From positions 307,866 through 354,897 of the forward strand of contig NW_019091558.1 in NCBI RefSeq assembly GCF_001949145.1: a stretch of 47,032 nucleotides of DNA. The letters are read 5' to 3'. Of the stretch, positions 13,831-24,900 are shown one piece after another (position 1 is the first letter of the stretch; the number at the start of each line of letters is the position of its first letter). Below the pieces are notes generated by a model. The model had not been told where the DNA came from, did no database searches, and saw nothing but the letters and a program-made list of their open reading frames with translations. Made by a program: the position numbers and the translations under genes. The stretch is from Acanthaster planci (lineage: Eukaryota; Echinodermata; Asteroidea; Valvatida; Acanthasteridae).

Positions 13831-13939
13831 CCCCCTTTGTAAGGACTCATGAACAGTGCCCCCTGAGACATCTGCCCGAATTGGAACTTGGTACTAGTAT
13901 GCACTGGAAAACTCGTTCAACTTCAGTAGCATAACAATG

Positions 13940-14432
13940 ACCAGGGTAGTGACTGAGTGCATCAGCACACTTGTTACTGACCCCTGACCTGAATCTTACA
14001 TCGAAGTTTAACGCAGCAAGTTGAGCTACCCATCTCATCTCACAAGCTCCGAGCTTAGCTGTTTCCAAATGAGCAAGAGGGTTATGATCCGTGCACACCG
14101 TGAATGGCAATCCTACAAGGTAGTCACAAAATTTGTCAATAACCGCCCATTTTAACGCGAGGAGCTCTAGTTTAAATGAACTGTAATCAGGATAATTACG
14201 TTCGGCACCCCTAAGCCCTCTACTGGCATAAGCCACATGGTGTCGCCTCCCCTTCTCATCTTCTTGCGCAAGGCACGCCCCTACCCTAATCCCTTCAGAG
14301 AAGCATCTACTTCTAGTAGAAATGGCTTACTGAAATCTGGATAGATCAACACTGGAGTCTCTGTGAGTGCTTGTTTCAAGGTGGCAAATGCACTATCAGC
14401 TTCTGTTGTCCACTCAAAAATCTTCTGACTAA
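13940..14432 (-). pseudogene. gypsy RNase H domain, broken
   Basis: After the thumb the frame continues with the RT-RNase H connection and a Ty3-type RNase H: 'YASRGLRGAERNYPDYSSFK' with the catalytic-Glu region 'LELLALKWAV', then 'VCTDHNPL' (catalytic Asp). It ends 'CADALSHYP', where family members usually have 'ADALSR'. Several frames are needed between 14432 and 14236. The domain would degrade the RNA strand during reverse transcription. Confidence 0.85.
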
Positions 14433-14434
14433 CC

Positions 14435-15453
14435 TCATACTTTCCCTACCAAGAGGAGGTAACAACCGTGCAACAGTTTTGCAATCTTTGCGAATGCAGG
14501 AATAAAACATCTATAATACCCCGCTAAACCTAGGAAAGACCTCAGCTCTCCAGGCTTTGCCGGAATCGGCCAGTGTTTGACCCTCTGCACCTTGTCTGCA
14601 TCCACAGATATGCCATCCGAACTAACTACATGGCCCAAATAAGACACCTTTTTCCAGAGGAACTGACATTTCTTCCCTTTCATCTTCAAACCAAAGTCAG
14701 TGATTCTAGTGACAACCTTATCCAGCCTACTAATGTGTACTTCAATGTCACCCCCCCAAAAAAACAAGAATATTGTCTAGATAGATCAGAATTTCAATGA
14801 GATTGACATCACCTAGACACATATCCATCTTGCGCTGAAACGTACGTGGCACATTTACGATCCGGAAAGGCATTCGGGTGTACTCAAACAACCCAAACGG
14901 CACCCGAAATGCTGTCTTTGGGATGGACTCCGAATCCATTGTAATTTGATGATACCCATGCGCAAGGTCAAGCGAAGAAAAGTAGTGCACACCACATAGG
15001 GCTTCCAATGATTCATCATCTCGGCAGCGGAAATGCGTCGTGCACTATTTTTGCGTTTAGCCGTCTATAGTCTACGCATATCCAGATTGTCCCATCCCGT
15101 TTCTTGACTAGCTCAATGGGTCTAGCATAGGCATTTTTCTGGATGATACCCTGTTCTAAGAACTTCTGAAGAAGTTCCTTCACCTCCCCAATATACTGTG
15201 GAGGTATCCTACGATACGGCTGACTCACCGGCGTGTCGTCTGTGGTTTGAATCTTGTGTGGGACTTGATCGCATGTACCCAGATCGAACGGTCCTTTTGA
15301 GAAAACCCTGTCATGTGTCTGGATCGAGCCTACTACACAATCAAGCTCATCACCACTTACCATCACCAAGCTTATCCCTGGCAGCAAACGATACGAGCGT
15401 CCATTTGCAAAAATATGCATCACAGACTTCTGAGGTTCATCGGTCCCTGGCAT
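14435..15453 (-). pseudogene. gypsy reverse transcriptase, broken
   Basis: Three consecutive frames cover the RT: 15453-15016 (fingers, with 'IWICVDYRRLNAKIVHDAFP'), 15008-14748 (palm, with 'FSSLDLAHGYHQI') and 14767-14435 (thumb, with 'KKCQFLWKKVSYLGHVVS' and 'LRSFLGLAGYYRCFI'). The catalytic Tyr-x-Asp-Asp box reads 'YLDN', so the second Asp is lost. Frameshifts lie near 15012 and 14760, the latter in a run of C. Not functional. Confidence 0.9.
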
Positions 15454-15752
15454 AGAATCTGGTTCCCAACAACACTGCTCCTCTGGGCCACTGTCATAAT
15501 AATTTCAATCCAATGGAGCTAACACCCTATTTACAGATACCTTCAAACCCACTACCCTCCATATCTTAATCCAGCTGTAGGGTGGGGGAAACTTCACCGA
15601 GGGAGTTTAACTGAGTGTGCGGAGGAATCGTAACAGTTTGTGCCCCCATGGACCATGGCAACAAGATCGTTGACTCTGTTTCTGTGTACAACCTCGCATG
15701 AATCATAGACCGGTAAACCCCTATTCAAACCTAAGTCACCTGACAGTGGTTG

Positions 15753-16460
15753 TCACTGCATCGACCAAAACCTTACCCTGCTTCCCTTGCAGCAGTATGG
15801 TTTCCCCTCCCACACTTCTGAAGGAGCACAAACATTACATATCACGGAATGCACTTCCCTGAGGGGAATGGAGGTCATACAACATCCCGTACAAACAGCA
15901 ACTGGTCCCTTCCTATGGGATGAAACCCTAGCTGGTTCCTGTTTAGTCAAATTGTGCAAATGTAGCGTCACATTCCATGCATCAGCATCCTTATGTGAGG
16001 GATCTACAACCATATCCTTTAACTGGTGCAAGACATTGCAACCCAACAGAGCTGCGCCCACTTCCCAAACCGCCCCCAGGAGTGTCTTTCACAGCAAGGA
16101 AATGTGCCTCAACCCTTTGGTTGAAAACCCGCAGAGGGATCTGGACATATCCTTCAACCGGTACCTCACAAGGTCCTACGCCAAACGCGTAAAAAAAGTT
16201 CCTACTGGTTCCACTCCTGCCATATGCGCAGCCAACTTGTCCTTAAAGAATGCTGCACTTACAAGGGAGGTTTCTGCCCCCGTGTCAAGAACTACACCAG
16301 CTGAGACCCCTACTAATTCTACATAAGCCCTTGGACTGCCATGTACCAATTTATCAAGAACATCATCGGTTGACAGAGAGCTAGAACCTGATCCCTTAAC
16401 TGTATTTCTTTTGGGCGAGACCTCTTTCTTAAATGTATTTCCCCCAACCACTTGGCCCAT
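15753..16460 (-). pseudogene. gypsy aspartic protease and linker, broken
   Basis: The frame at 16460-16176 holds 'GVVLDTGAETSLVS', the catalytic Asp-Thr-Gly-Ala motif of a retroviral-type aspartic protease. A second piece (16061-15753) has 'ALLGCNVLHQLKD', resembling the 'LLG(M/C)xVL' second half of the fold that precedes RT in gypsy polyproteins. A frameshift separates them. It would cleave Gag-Pol inside the particle. Confidence 0.75.
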
Positions 16461-16517
16461 AGTGGCAAAGGGGGTTAGTTTAACCCTCCCCCACTTTGTG
16501 GCTGCAAACCCCCTGGC

Positions 16518-17143
16518 TCAGTGCCAGCCTGATTGTTGGGCCCCTTCATACTTCATAATCTCCTGCTGCTGTTGCAACATTTGTTGCAACTCCAGGATGG
16601 GCTCGGTATTTTTACCCCTCATTGCACCGGCGACGAAAACATTGACCCCAGGATCATTTACTTCCTCATCACAGTCTGCTATGACGTGCCTAGCCTGAGC
16701 ACGTGTTCGTTTTGGAGCTCTCTTGAGATCCCGAAAAGTCTTGAGTGCTGCATCACGCAATTTAGGTAACGTCTGTGAGGGCTTTGCTAACTCTAACCTT
16801 CTTAACTCTAATCTCACACTCTGACTACGTGCCCTGGCTACAAATTGCCCGATAAGAACTTTATAAAGGAGGGCTTTCAACGAAGTTTTCTCACATTCCA
16901 AAGATACTTTCAGTACCCTGTCATGCAACCTTATGAGAGCTCTAGAAAAGTCCATTAAGGACTCATCCTCCTGTTATGTATGCTCATACAATGCTTTATG
17001 GAGAGATTGCACCGTCTCCCAACCCCCTTGAACTCTAATCCTGTTTCTCTGTGACATTTTATCTCATCACGTGCCGTCCCTTTTAAATGATTGATGACAA
17101 CTTGTGCCTTTTTACACTCTGTATGGCGGATATAATAGGAGAC
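16518..17143 (-). pseudogene. gag: gypsy Gag (capsid part), broken
   Basis: The main open part (16955-16518) reads 'MDFSRALIRLHDRVLKVSLE' onward, a helical capsid-like region, then a Gln-rich tail. Coding continues upstream through a stop near 16972 and a frameshift near 17050, up to a 'HLKGTARDEIKCH' block close to 17090, which is typical of retrotransposon Gag capsid. The beginning is missing. A cysteine zinc knuckle is not clear after the tail; a stop interrupts near 16515. Gag would form the cytoplasmic particle. Confidence 0.7.
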
Positions 17144-17795
17144 ACTGTTAAGTTGGGTTTACTATGGATTTATCTACTTTAATAAGTTACCTGCTATTGT
17201 GTCTTCTGTGGTTAAAAATGCTAATTGGATGCCCACTGCTTGCAAAGACAATCATTTCAAAAAGATCTCTAGATTAATAGAATTACAAAACCTTTTAGAA
17301 ATGGTTGTCTTTGTGAGCAGTGCTGCAGTACACTAAATTGTGGTTATCTTCAGTTCTTTCCTAATAGACCTCTCATAGAGTCTTTTTTAGTCATTTGATG
17401 TTTGCCCTGTTGAGCATCCTGTATTCACCAATCGGTGGAGAATTCACAGACAATACCGTGGCAGTCTTTATTTTGTCAAACAGTAATCTCTGAGCCTGAG
17501 ATTGCCTTAGTACAGCAAAAACAAGTCCAACATCTCAGAATTTAATACCAACAAGGCACAAATTCAAAAGTGGACCATCATACATAGTAGCAGGAAAAGC
17601 TGAGTGACATTGTCAAACTAAACCACTGCGAATGACTATGATTGATTCGTTTTGTGGTTAATTGATTTTTGTTAATTGTTTTGTTTTGTTTCTTTAGGAT
17701 TATTATTTTGTTATTTTTTTATTGTACGTTTAGTTCCAAAACACATAAAAGTAACATGTCATAAAGCAGTTAGTAGCTTTTCTTTCTTTGCGCAG

Positions 17796-18176
17796 GCATT
17801 TCAGAATAAGAAGCAAGAAAGAAGGCATATTTGGAACCCAACCAAAGAAGGCTACTTGGAAAAACTGAGCAATACTAAGAGCCCTCTCACCTCATCATGG
17901 AATAGACGTTTTTTTGAGCTTACAGCCAAAGGACACCTGTATTACAGCAAGCGCAAGAATGAAAAAAATGTGGAGTCCATCTATTTGCGTGGTGTCCCTG
18001 TTGCACTAGAGGATGATAAAACACTGATTTTACAAACTGAAGAAAGATGCTATAAGCTACGGGCTAACTCTCACAAAGAAGCACAGGAATGGCTGGAATG
18101 TATTCTTTTTTATACACACAAACCAGCTAGTTTTCCTAAACGTTCGCTTACACCGAAGTCGTTTGAAGTGCAGTAA
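17796..18176 (+). CDS. terminal exon: pleckstrin homology (PH) domain
   Basis: The exon follows the acceptor 'ttctttgcgcag', starts in phase 0 and runs 126 codons to a TAA. After a basic linker it encodes a full PH domain: strand beta1 'KEGYLEKLS', then 'SWNRRFFELTAKGHLYYSK' (basic Trp-x-Arg-Arg-Phe-Phe-x-Leu signature), strands to 'RCYKLRANSHKEA', and the C-terminal helix with the invariant Trp in 'EAQEWLECILFY'. A Ser/Pro-rich tail follows. PH domains bind phosphoinositides or proteins at membranes. The basic residues in the beta1-beta2 loop are few, so lipid binding is uncertain. Protein identity is not recognised. Confidence 0.85.
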   Translation, partial: AFQNKKQERRHIWNPTKEGYLEKLSNTKSPLTSSWNRRFFELTAKGHLYYSKRKNEKNVESIYLRGVPVALEDDKTLILQTEERCYKLRANSHKEAQEWLECILFYTHKPASFPKRSLTPKSFEVQ

Positions 18177-19371
18177 AACATTATAGTTATTCCACTTCAA
18201 TAGAATGAACCAACTTTGAATTCCTCTTTGGAAACAGACAGAAACATATGGCATTTCCTTTTTTTCCTAGTGAGTGTAAAATCAACTTTTATCTGAAATA
18301 TATATAATTATATTTATAATTGTAAAAATGTTTTGTATTTTATGAGTGTGTTTCATTTACTTATCTTTTAATCAGAAGTGTCATTGGGTTTCTATGTGAA
18401 CAATAGTGAGCCAAAGTGTATCTTTTATGTTTGTCTTTTCAAAACATTTGACAATTTCTCTAATTAGGCGCTATTCCTTTTAATTCCATGTGAAGTTGGT
18501 ACATGTTGTAATTTGAATATTATGAGAGGGTCCCTGACCAGGTGGGCTTTACCGATACGCAACATCAGATGCTCTGTAGTCAAAAACAAAAAAATCTTAC
18601 AATAGACGGGGTAAACATTAACAGAAGTATTGTTTTTTTTTTCATTGCTGTAGTCTGCAATTTCAAATCTGAGTAAATAGCCATGTCCAAGTTCAGCCTT
18701 TAAAATATCAGGATATAGATAGAGACAAGTCAAGAATAGTAAGTTTATCACTTTAAACATCTAGGCTGCTGCACCTAAACTGAGATGACAGTCTAATTTT
18801 TTTGCAGTCGGTGGAGACCAACCAGTTAAAATGTTGAACCAAAAAATTATTTTCTTTTGATTAAAATGATTAGACATGTGAAAGAAATGTAAACTACCCA
18901 CTCAAGGTTAAACACATAGGTCCAGCTGATTGTTCGGGTCGGCCACTGAGTAGTAGGTCAAGCCATTTCTGAAGAACTATCCAAGTCTTTGGTCCACAAG
19001 AGGAAAAAAATAAGTAAATGATTTTCATTAGAATCGTCCGGGAGTTTGTACGTAAATTGCTTTTCAGTTTTGTAGTAGCACGCACAAGTCACATGTTAGA
19101 TATACTGGTTTCGATTCGATTAGCTTCCATGGGGCATTCTCGAGTAATGGTTGTATACACTTTCTGCCAAACTAGAAAACTGTAGGGATGAATTGGTAAT
19201 TTTGAGAGGCCAAAAACTATTATGGCGAGCGAATCTAAATTTTCTGTGAAAGCTTTTTGGACTTGCTGCGAATTGAGAGTATATTTTTGTGCTTTTTACA
19301 CGTTTTTGATGGAATGAACATTGAAATAGACAAAAACAATACTGTTGCTTTCCAGTACTATGTAAGTACCG
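18177..19371. other. 3' flank of the PH gene, no further gene seen
   Basis: AT-rich sequence with no domain-bearing frame. It presumably includes the 3' UTR of the PH gene, although no canonical AATAAA is visible in the first several hundred bases. The short minus frames (18464-18760, 19120-19425) have no recognisable content. Confidence 0.5.
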
Positions 19372-19650
19372 GTTAAGGACCAGCCCCCCCCCTTCCACTC
19401 GGCTTCTGCGCTCCAACGCCCACACAGACCAGAGCCGGGGTTTCCCACTTCATTCGCCTTGACCTTTGACCCCGGCGTAAACAACTCACGCACTTTCACC
19501 GCTCACACAGACCTGTCCACTTCACTTCACCCCCCTTTTCCACTCTGCTTCCCCGCTCCACCTGCCGCACCGGGGTTTCCCACTTCACCCACCTTGACCT
19601 TTGACCTCGACTCTCGCACAAACAACCTCAACCTCAAACAAACAAGGGGA
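19372..19650 (+). repeat. left terminal-repeat-like block of element 1
   Basis: It shares a diverged core with the terminal repeats of element 2: 'ttgacctttgaccccggcg' then 'taaacaactc' (19456-19490) against 'ttgaacttttgaccccggcg' then 'taaacaactcg' (21358-21400). Inside it, a unit of about 135-140 bases is repeated: 19392-19474 and 19533-19607 share 'ccggggtttcccacttca' and 'ccttgacctttgacc'. The base composition (C-rich) differs from both sides. Confidence 0.6.
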
Positions 19651-19780
19651 TTCTCAGAAAATTCTCTCTGCACCGAGGCTCTGAGAAAAAATGAGATTTA
19701 TTTTGGAGATCTATAAAAATAACTAATGATGAACAAAGATTTGAAAAATAAAAAAAAATTGAAGTGATGAAAATGCAGAA

Positions 19781-20735
19781 GTAGACATTAGACACGTGAG
19801 ACGATTTCAGGGAAATTATAGAAACTGGGAACTAACACTCAGATTTTTTTAATACGATCTCGTGCACTTTTTTATTTTTACAAAACTTTCATCGAAAAGA
19901 AAGCATTAGACAGGTTAAAGGGGATCGGCTCTTACAAACTACAAACGGCCTCAAAGTGCAGTTTAAATTGGAAAAACCTGACCAAACAGACCTGGGCGTT
20001 TTTACTTTCCCCTGCCAAAATACGGTTGTTGTAAAAAAAAAAAAAAAAGACGTGACTGCAGCACTCGCTGAGTAGAGGCAGAAACAAATAGAGGATGTGG
20101 AGGCTCACACGCAACGCAGATCAGGATGGGTCTTTGATAAAGTTGACACCTTTTACATGAACGTGGTGAGGTACCATCCGGTGGGTGCGACTTACATTCC
20201 AGTACCCGAGACAATAGCACTTAAGGAAGCATCATAAATGTTAAAAACAAAGATCAACAGTGTATCCGCTGGGCGTTGAGATCTGCTTTAAAGTTATATT
20301 CTGACAACGTCATAAGCCAGTTAGAGAAGAACCCAAATTACAAGATACATAACGAGCGCACTTCGATTTACGCAGAAGAAGACGGCTTAAATTTTGCTAA
20401 CGTAAACTTCCAAACACCCATTTCACAAATCCCAAGTATCGAATTACAGAACAATCTCGCCATTTACGTATTTGGTTATGACAAAAAAGACGGCGTTTAC
20501 GTACTTCACAAGACTAAGCGCTTAGATGATCCAATCAATTTGTTTTACTTTACCCGAGACAAAAAGAGCCACTACTGTTGGATCAAAAACTTTTCCCAGT
20601 TGACGGGCGATATTAATAAACACGAACTTTCGAACAGAAGTTAAGCAGACACAAAGAAGATTGCCAAGGGTTAGACTCGACGGCGTGTAAAGTTGTACTT
20701 TCAGAAAAAGGCAAAAACATTTGTTCTTGTAATTT
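19781..20735 (+). pseudogene. PolB N-terminal fragment (element 1 copy)
   Basis: This is a diverged duplicate of 21956-22890 in element 2. The clearest frame (20276-20644) matches the family region before the exonuclease domain ('YVFGYDKKDGVYVLHKTKR', 'SHYCWIKNFSQLTGDI'). Upstream, in broken frames, is the segment ending 'PVGATYIPVP'. The coding breaks off just before the C2H2 zinc motif: only a trace of it ('LSRHKEDCQG' in another frame) remains near 20645-20680. The exonuclease and polymerase domains are deleted, and sequence jumps directly to the minus-strand integrase end. The intact enzyme would be a protein-primed family B polymerase copying the element. Confidence 0.75.
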
Positions 20736-21178
20736 GCCAAATAACTTGCTTTTTTAAGCAGTCTCTAATAACTGACTTGTCTGCGCCTGTCTATTTATGG
20801 AGATGATCCACAGCGCTTTCTCTTTTCCAATAGCCTTGAGGACTGTAAAACAACTTTGACAATTCTTGGTCCATTTTAAAATAAAGTAAACCCAACCGAT
20901 ACGCTGAAAAACGAACTAAAGTAGTTCAATATCGCACGTTGCAAAAGTACGTGGAACTCGGCCTCCAGTTAAAAGAGGTTCACCGCGTCAGATATAATCC
21001 ATATAAATTCACGAATTTTCTGATCTTCAGACGGCGCGTAAAAATCTGATAATTTAGCTTCTGGTGGTAGTGGCATTATGGTTTTACCCGACAATTCGGC
21101 GTAGGCGCATAATGCTTCATCCACATTTACAAATGTTTGCTGATTTTTGCACGTTCTTCCCTCATTCGCTCGTTTCAT
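20735..21178 (-). pseudogene. integrase N-terminus and membrane-protein remnant (element 1 copy)
   Basis: It matches 26756-27160 of element 2 along its length. On the minus strand, 21178 to about 20940 encodes 'QQTFVNVDEALCAYAELSGK' and 'PPEAKLSDFYAPSEDQKI', the C-terminal half of the small membrane protein. 20895-20735 encodes the start of the retroviral-like integrase ('ESAVDHLH', 'KKQVIWQI'). The integrase catalytic core is missing, since the plus-strand PolB fragment abuts it. The frame begins at 21178 directly against MCP sequence, so the region between membrane gene and MCP was also lost. Confidence 0.75.
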
Positions 21179-21267
21179 CAGACAATAATCGAACGGTAAT
21201 TAACAACGTGGCGAGAAACCTGATTTCGGAAATCAACGTTACCTTACAGGGAAACGAACTTGTCAGG
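21179..21267 (+). pseudogene. major capsid protein fragment 1 (element 1)
   Basis: The frame encodes 'NNRTVINNVARNLISEINV' then 'LQGNELVR', matching the N-terminal region of the Polinton MCP and the parallel stretch of element 2 at 27852-27912 ('RTVYNNVARNLVSEINL'). It ends in the Arg codon AGG at 21265-21267. The next MCP piece starts with the same AGG codon at 28879-28881, in the same frame, on the other side of element 2. Confidence 0.85.
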
Positions 21268-21273
21268 TAAAGG

Positions 21274-21545
21274 AGTAGTAGGGATAGGAGAGTTCTGGAG
21301 CACCTTTTCTTTCACCCCTTTCACCCACACGCACTGGGGATTTCCACTTCACTGACCTTGAACTTTTGACCCCGGCGCACTTTTTGTGTAAACAACTCGT
21401 GACTACCGCCGATCGCACCAGCTATCACTCACAGACTAAAAAGGGACTTCCTGTCGATCTGAACTCGTGACCTCTACTTAAAGCATGGCTCTGTTCAAAG
21501 CAAAACACGCTATGTTTACAACCGCCTTAAATAAATGACCTACAT
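21274..21545 (+). repeat. left terminal inverted repeat of element 2
   Basis: It is the reverse complement of 28613-28876 with scattered differences; matching blocks include 'gggataggagagttctgga', 'caaagcaaaacacgctatg' and 'ccttaaataaatga'. Directly inside lies the doubled motif 'acctacatataaa' (21538 and 21613) leading to the first gene. Confidence 0.9.
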
Positions 21546-21633
21546 ATAAAAATAACAATATACAAAAAACATGTCAAGTCAAGTCGACAGAAAAAATGAT
21601 TAAAATTTTAGAGACCTACATATAAAGAGAGAC

Positions 21634-21969
21634 ATGAGCAACCCACAACACCGACCTCTACTAACGACCTTTAATCGATTTCAGAAGGCGTTTTTAGAAG
21701 ATTTTGTTAAGAGGTATAACATCCCATTACCGGGACCAAAAACAACCAAAACCCATAAATCTCACACTAAACCCGAGCTCATTGAAGCTATACGGGCAGA
21801 TCAAAAACAATTTAGGTATCTCCCGCGCCAGTCATATCGGCAGCTGTTGAAAACGGTACAAAAATATAATATTCCTTTTGCAAACAAAGACAGATACATC
21901 AAACAGGACTTTATTGAAGCGATTAAAGCTTTACACGCAGCCCGAGGAAATTGCGGAAGTCGACATTAG
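21634..21969 (+). CDS. SAP-like repeat region, likely PolB N-terminus
   Basis: The frame opens 10 bases after 'catataaagagagac', a TATA-like motif. It contains two similar helical segments: 'FVKRYNIPLPG' with 'KPELIEAIRAD' and 'TVQKYNIPFAN' with 'KQDFIEAIKAL'. That pattern (helix, loop, Asn-Ile-Pro, helix with Leu-Ile-Glu-Ala-Ile) resembles SAP/HeH-type nucleic-acid-binding motifs. At about 21945 the homologous reading passes, through a frameshift, into the PolB N-terminal region (21956 on), so it may be the start of the polymerase rather than a separate gene. The element 1 copy lacks it. Confidence 0.5.
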   Translation: MSNPQHRPLLTTFNRFQKAFLEDFVKRYNIPLPGPKTTKTHKSHTKPELIEAIRADQKQFRYLPRQSYRQLLKTVQKYNIPFANKDRYIKQDFIEAIKALHAARGNCGSRH

Positions 21970-24900
21970 AAACGTCAGGCGCTTTCAGGGTAATTTTTGC
22001 AATTGGGAATTGATACCCCGTCTCTTTGAATACGATTTGATACACTTTTTTGATTTTTACAAAACTTTCATCGAGAAAAAAAGCTTTGGAAGAACTAAAA
22101 GAAATTGGTTCGTACAAATTGCAAACAAATATCAAAGTTCAGTTTAGATTGAAAAAACCCGAAAAAAGGAATTTGGCGTATTCCCCTTTCCGATCGACAA
22201 CGATGCAGTCGCAAATAAAGCCGACGTTAAAAACGCACTCACTGAATAGAGGGAAAAACAAATAAAAGAAGTGGAGGTTCATACTCAAAAAGGCTCGGGT
22301 TTGGATCTTTGACAAAGTCGCCGCTTTCTAAATCAACGTGGTTAAACATAATTCAGTGGGTTCTCCTTACATTCTCTTGCCTAAAGAATTGGTAGACAAA
22401 AAAGCAATTATAAATATCGAAAATAAAGATTAAGAATGTATCCGATGGGCGTTGCGGGCAGCTTTAAAATTATATTCTGACAACGTCAAAAGCCAGCTAG
22501 AAACAAATCCAAAATATAAACTAAATAAGGAGCGAACATCGACTTACAGGTCAGAATCAGAGGGTTTAAATTTTACAAACGTAAGCTTTCCAACACCGAT
22601 TTCACGATTCCCACGTATCGAATCGCAAAATAACTTTTGTGTTTGGTTACACCAAAAAAGACGGTCTTTACATTCTTTACAAATGCAAGCGTCCAGAAGA
22701 ACCGATCAATTTACTTTATTTTACCCGAGATGAAGAAAATCACTATTGTTGGATTAAAAACTTTTCTCGGTTGACGAGTGATATCAATCATCACAACGGC
22801 CAAAAACACTGGTGTTTTAATTGCATGTCGCATTTCCAAACGGAAGAAAAGTTAACCAGACACAAAGAAGATTGTCAAGGCTTAAATGTCGAGTTGCCGG
22901 CCAAAGGCGAAAATATACTCAAGTTCAAAAATTACAAAAATAAACAAGACGCACCTTTTGTCAATTACGCCGATTTTGAGTCTGTTTTAGAAAAACTACC
23001 GCCAACAGATACAAACACTCTCAAAACACAGGTTTACAAGCCTTGTGGCTACTCATACGCGGTCGTCAGATCCGACGGGATTTGTACTAGCCAAAAGACG
23101 TACAGGGGTGATGACGCGGCTGTTAATTTTGTACGGTCACTGTCTCAGGAAACAAAGAAGATCAACGAAACGTTTAAGAATTGAAGCGAAGTTGATCTGG
23201 TCACCCGAGTTACAAAAAATCTGCGAAAAATGTAATAGCTGTTGGATCTGCGAAAAGTTGATAAAAAATAAAATAGAAGAATCTCAATGCCAGTGTGATA
23301 TTCCAAATGAACCAAAAACAAAATCTGACAAAATTGATTTCTGTCATAAAAATGAAGCTGGGTTCAGGGAATGGGTATATATGGACGTGCGAAAAGCAAT
23401 AATTTTAGAAAGGTTAGGGATCATTGTCACGTGACGGGGAAGTACCGAGGCCCAGCGCATGCCAGGTGTAATCTCAAGTTAAGAATAGTGGTCAATCAAA
23501 CACCATTCAACATCAAAAACATTCCGGTGATTTTTACATAATTTAGAAAAATACGACGCACATTTAATCATGCAAGGCGCTCACAAATTTTACAGAAAAT
23601 CAATCAGTTGATCACTAAAAATACTGAAAATTACATTTTGTTTTCTTTTGGCCAACTCAGGTTTTTAGACTCATTTCATTTCATGGCGGCTTTGCTAGAT
23701 CGGTTGGTTAAAAATTGTTCACCCGATGATTTTAACTTATTATGTGAAAGGTTTCCAAATAATAGTCATTTACTCTTGGAAAAAGGAATTTACCCGTACG
23801 AATATATCGATTCCTTTGATCGATTTCTAGAAACAAAACTACCGCCTATAGACGCTTTCTATAGCTCTTTCTATAGGTAGCTTTCTATAGCTCCGTGACC
23901 GAGCAATAATACACTCGTGCGGATACAGTATGGCAAGCCTTTGGCTGTAAAAACCTGGGCTACTACCATGGTACCATGGTAGTACCTATACGTGGAAACG
24001 GACGTGTTATTGCTAGCGGCTTCCGGAAAGTCTGTAAACAACACTACGGCCTTGACCCAGCCAACTATTACACGTCACCGGGTCTGTCGTGGGATGCATT
24101 GTTTAAGCATTCGGGTATACAATTGGAACTACTGACAGACATTGATAAGCACTTGTTCTTTGAAAGGGCCAAAAATGGGTGGGATTTCGAGTGTAGGAGC
24201 CAAACGATATGCAAAGGCCAACATTACCTGATTATGACCCAAANNNNNNNNNNNNNNNNNNNNNNNNNNNNNNNNNNNNNNNNNNNNNNNNNNNNNNNNN
24301 NNNNNNNNNNNNNNNNNNNNNNNNNNNNNNNNNNNNNNNNNNNNNNNNNNNNNNNNNNNNNNNNNNNNNNNNNNNNNNNNNNNNNNNNNNNNNNNNNNNN
24401 NNNNNNNNNNNNNNNNNNNNNNNNNNNNNNNNNNNNNNNNNNNNNNNNNNNNNNNNNNNNNNNNNNNNNNNNNNNNNNNNNNNNNNNNNNNNNNNNNNNN
24501 NNNNNNNNNNNNNNNNNNNNNNNNNNNNNNNNNNNNNNNNNNNNNNNNNNNNNNNNNNNNNNNNNNNNNNNNNNNNNNNNNNNNNNNNNNNNNNNNNNNN
24601 NNNNNNNNNNNNNNNNNNNNNNNNNNNNNNNNNNNNNNNNNNNNNNNNNNNNNNNNNNNNNNNNNNNNNNNNNNNNNNNNNNNNNNNNNNNNNNNNNNNN
24701 NNNNNNNNNNNNNNNNNNNCCTGGGAGACAGACTTAGAAAATTTTACGTACTATTACATCCAAGAGTTGCGACTGACGACTACGGTTACATGTTGGAGAT
24801 TACTATGGATTACCTGGAACGTCACCATGACAAACACAATGACTTTCCACTTGCGCCCGAAAATATGTCGGTACCGAACGAATGGGCTTTCAAGCTATCA

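Larger units (their letters stand above)
12292..17143 (-). mobile_element. Ty3/gypsy retrotransposon body, degenerate
   Basis: Reading the minus strand from 17143 down to 12292 gives gag, aspartic protease, reverse transcriptase, RNase H and integrase in the order typical of Ty3/gypsy. All parts carry stops or frameshifts. The 5' LTR and the start of gag are missing: homology stops abruptly near 17143. The element lies antisense inside the large intron of the PH gene. A related, deleted copy is at 46698-47032. Confidence 0.9.

Noticed and set aside
15787-16326. 179-codon plus-strand frame
   Set aside because: Long, but antisense to the gypsy protease region, whose minus-strand reading has the DTGA motif.
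19932-20220. Minus-strand frames with a Phe run
   Set aside because: Created by the A-run at 20032-20048; the plus strand here is a diverged PolB copy.
23425-23480. Independent HNH endonuclease gene
   Set aside because: The CH-VTGKYRGPAHxxCN stretch is a normal internal part of Polinton-type PolB.
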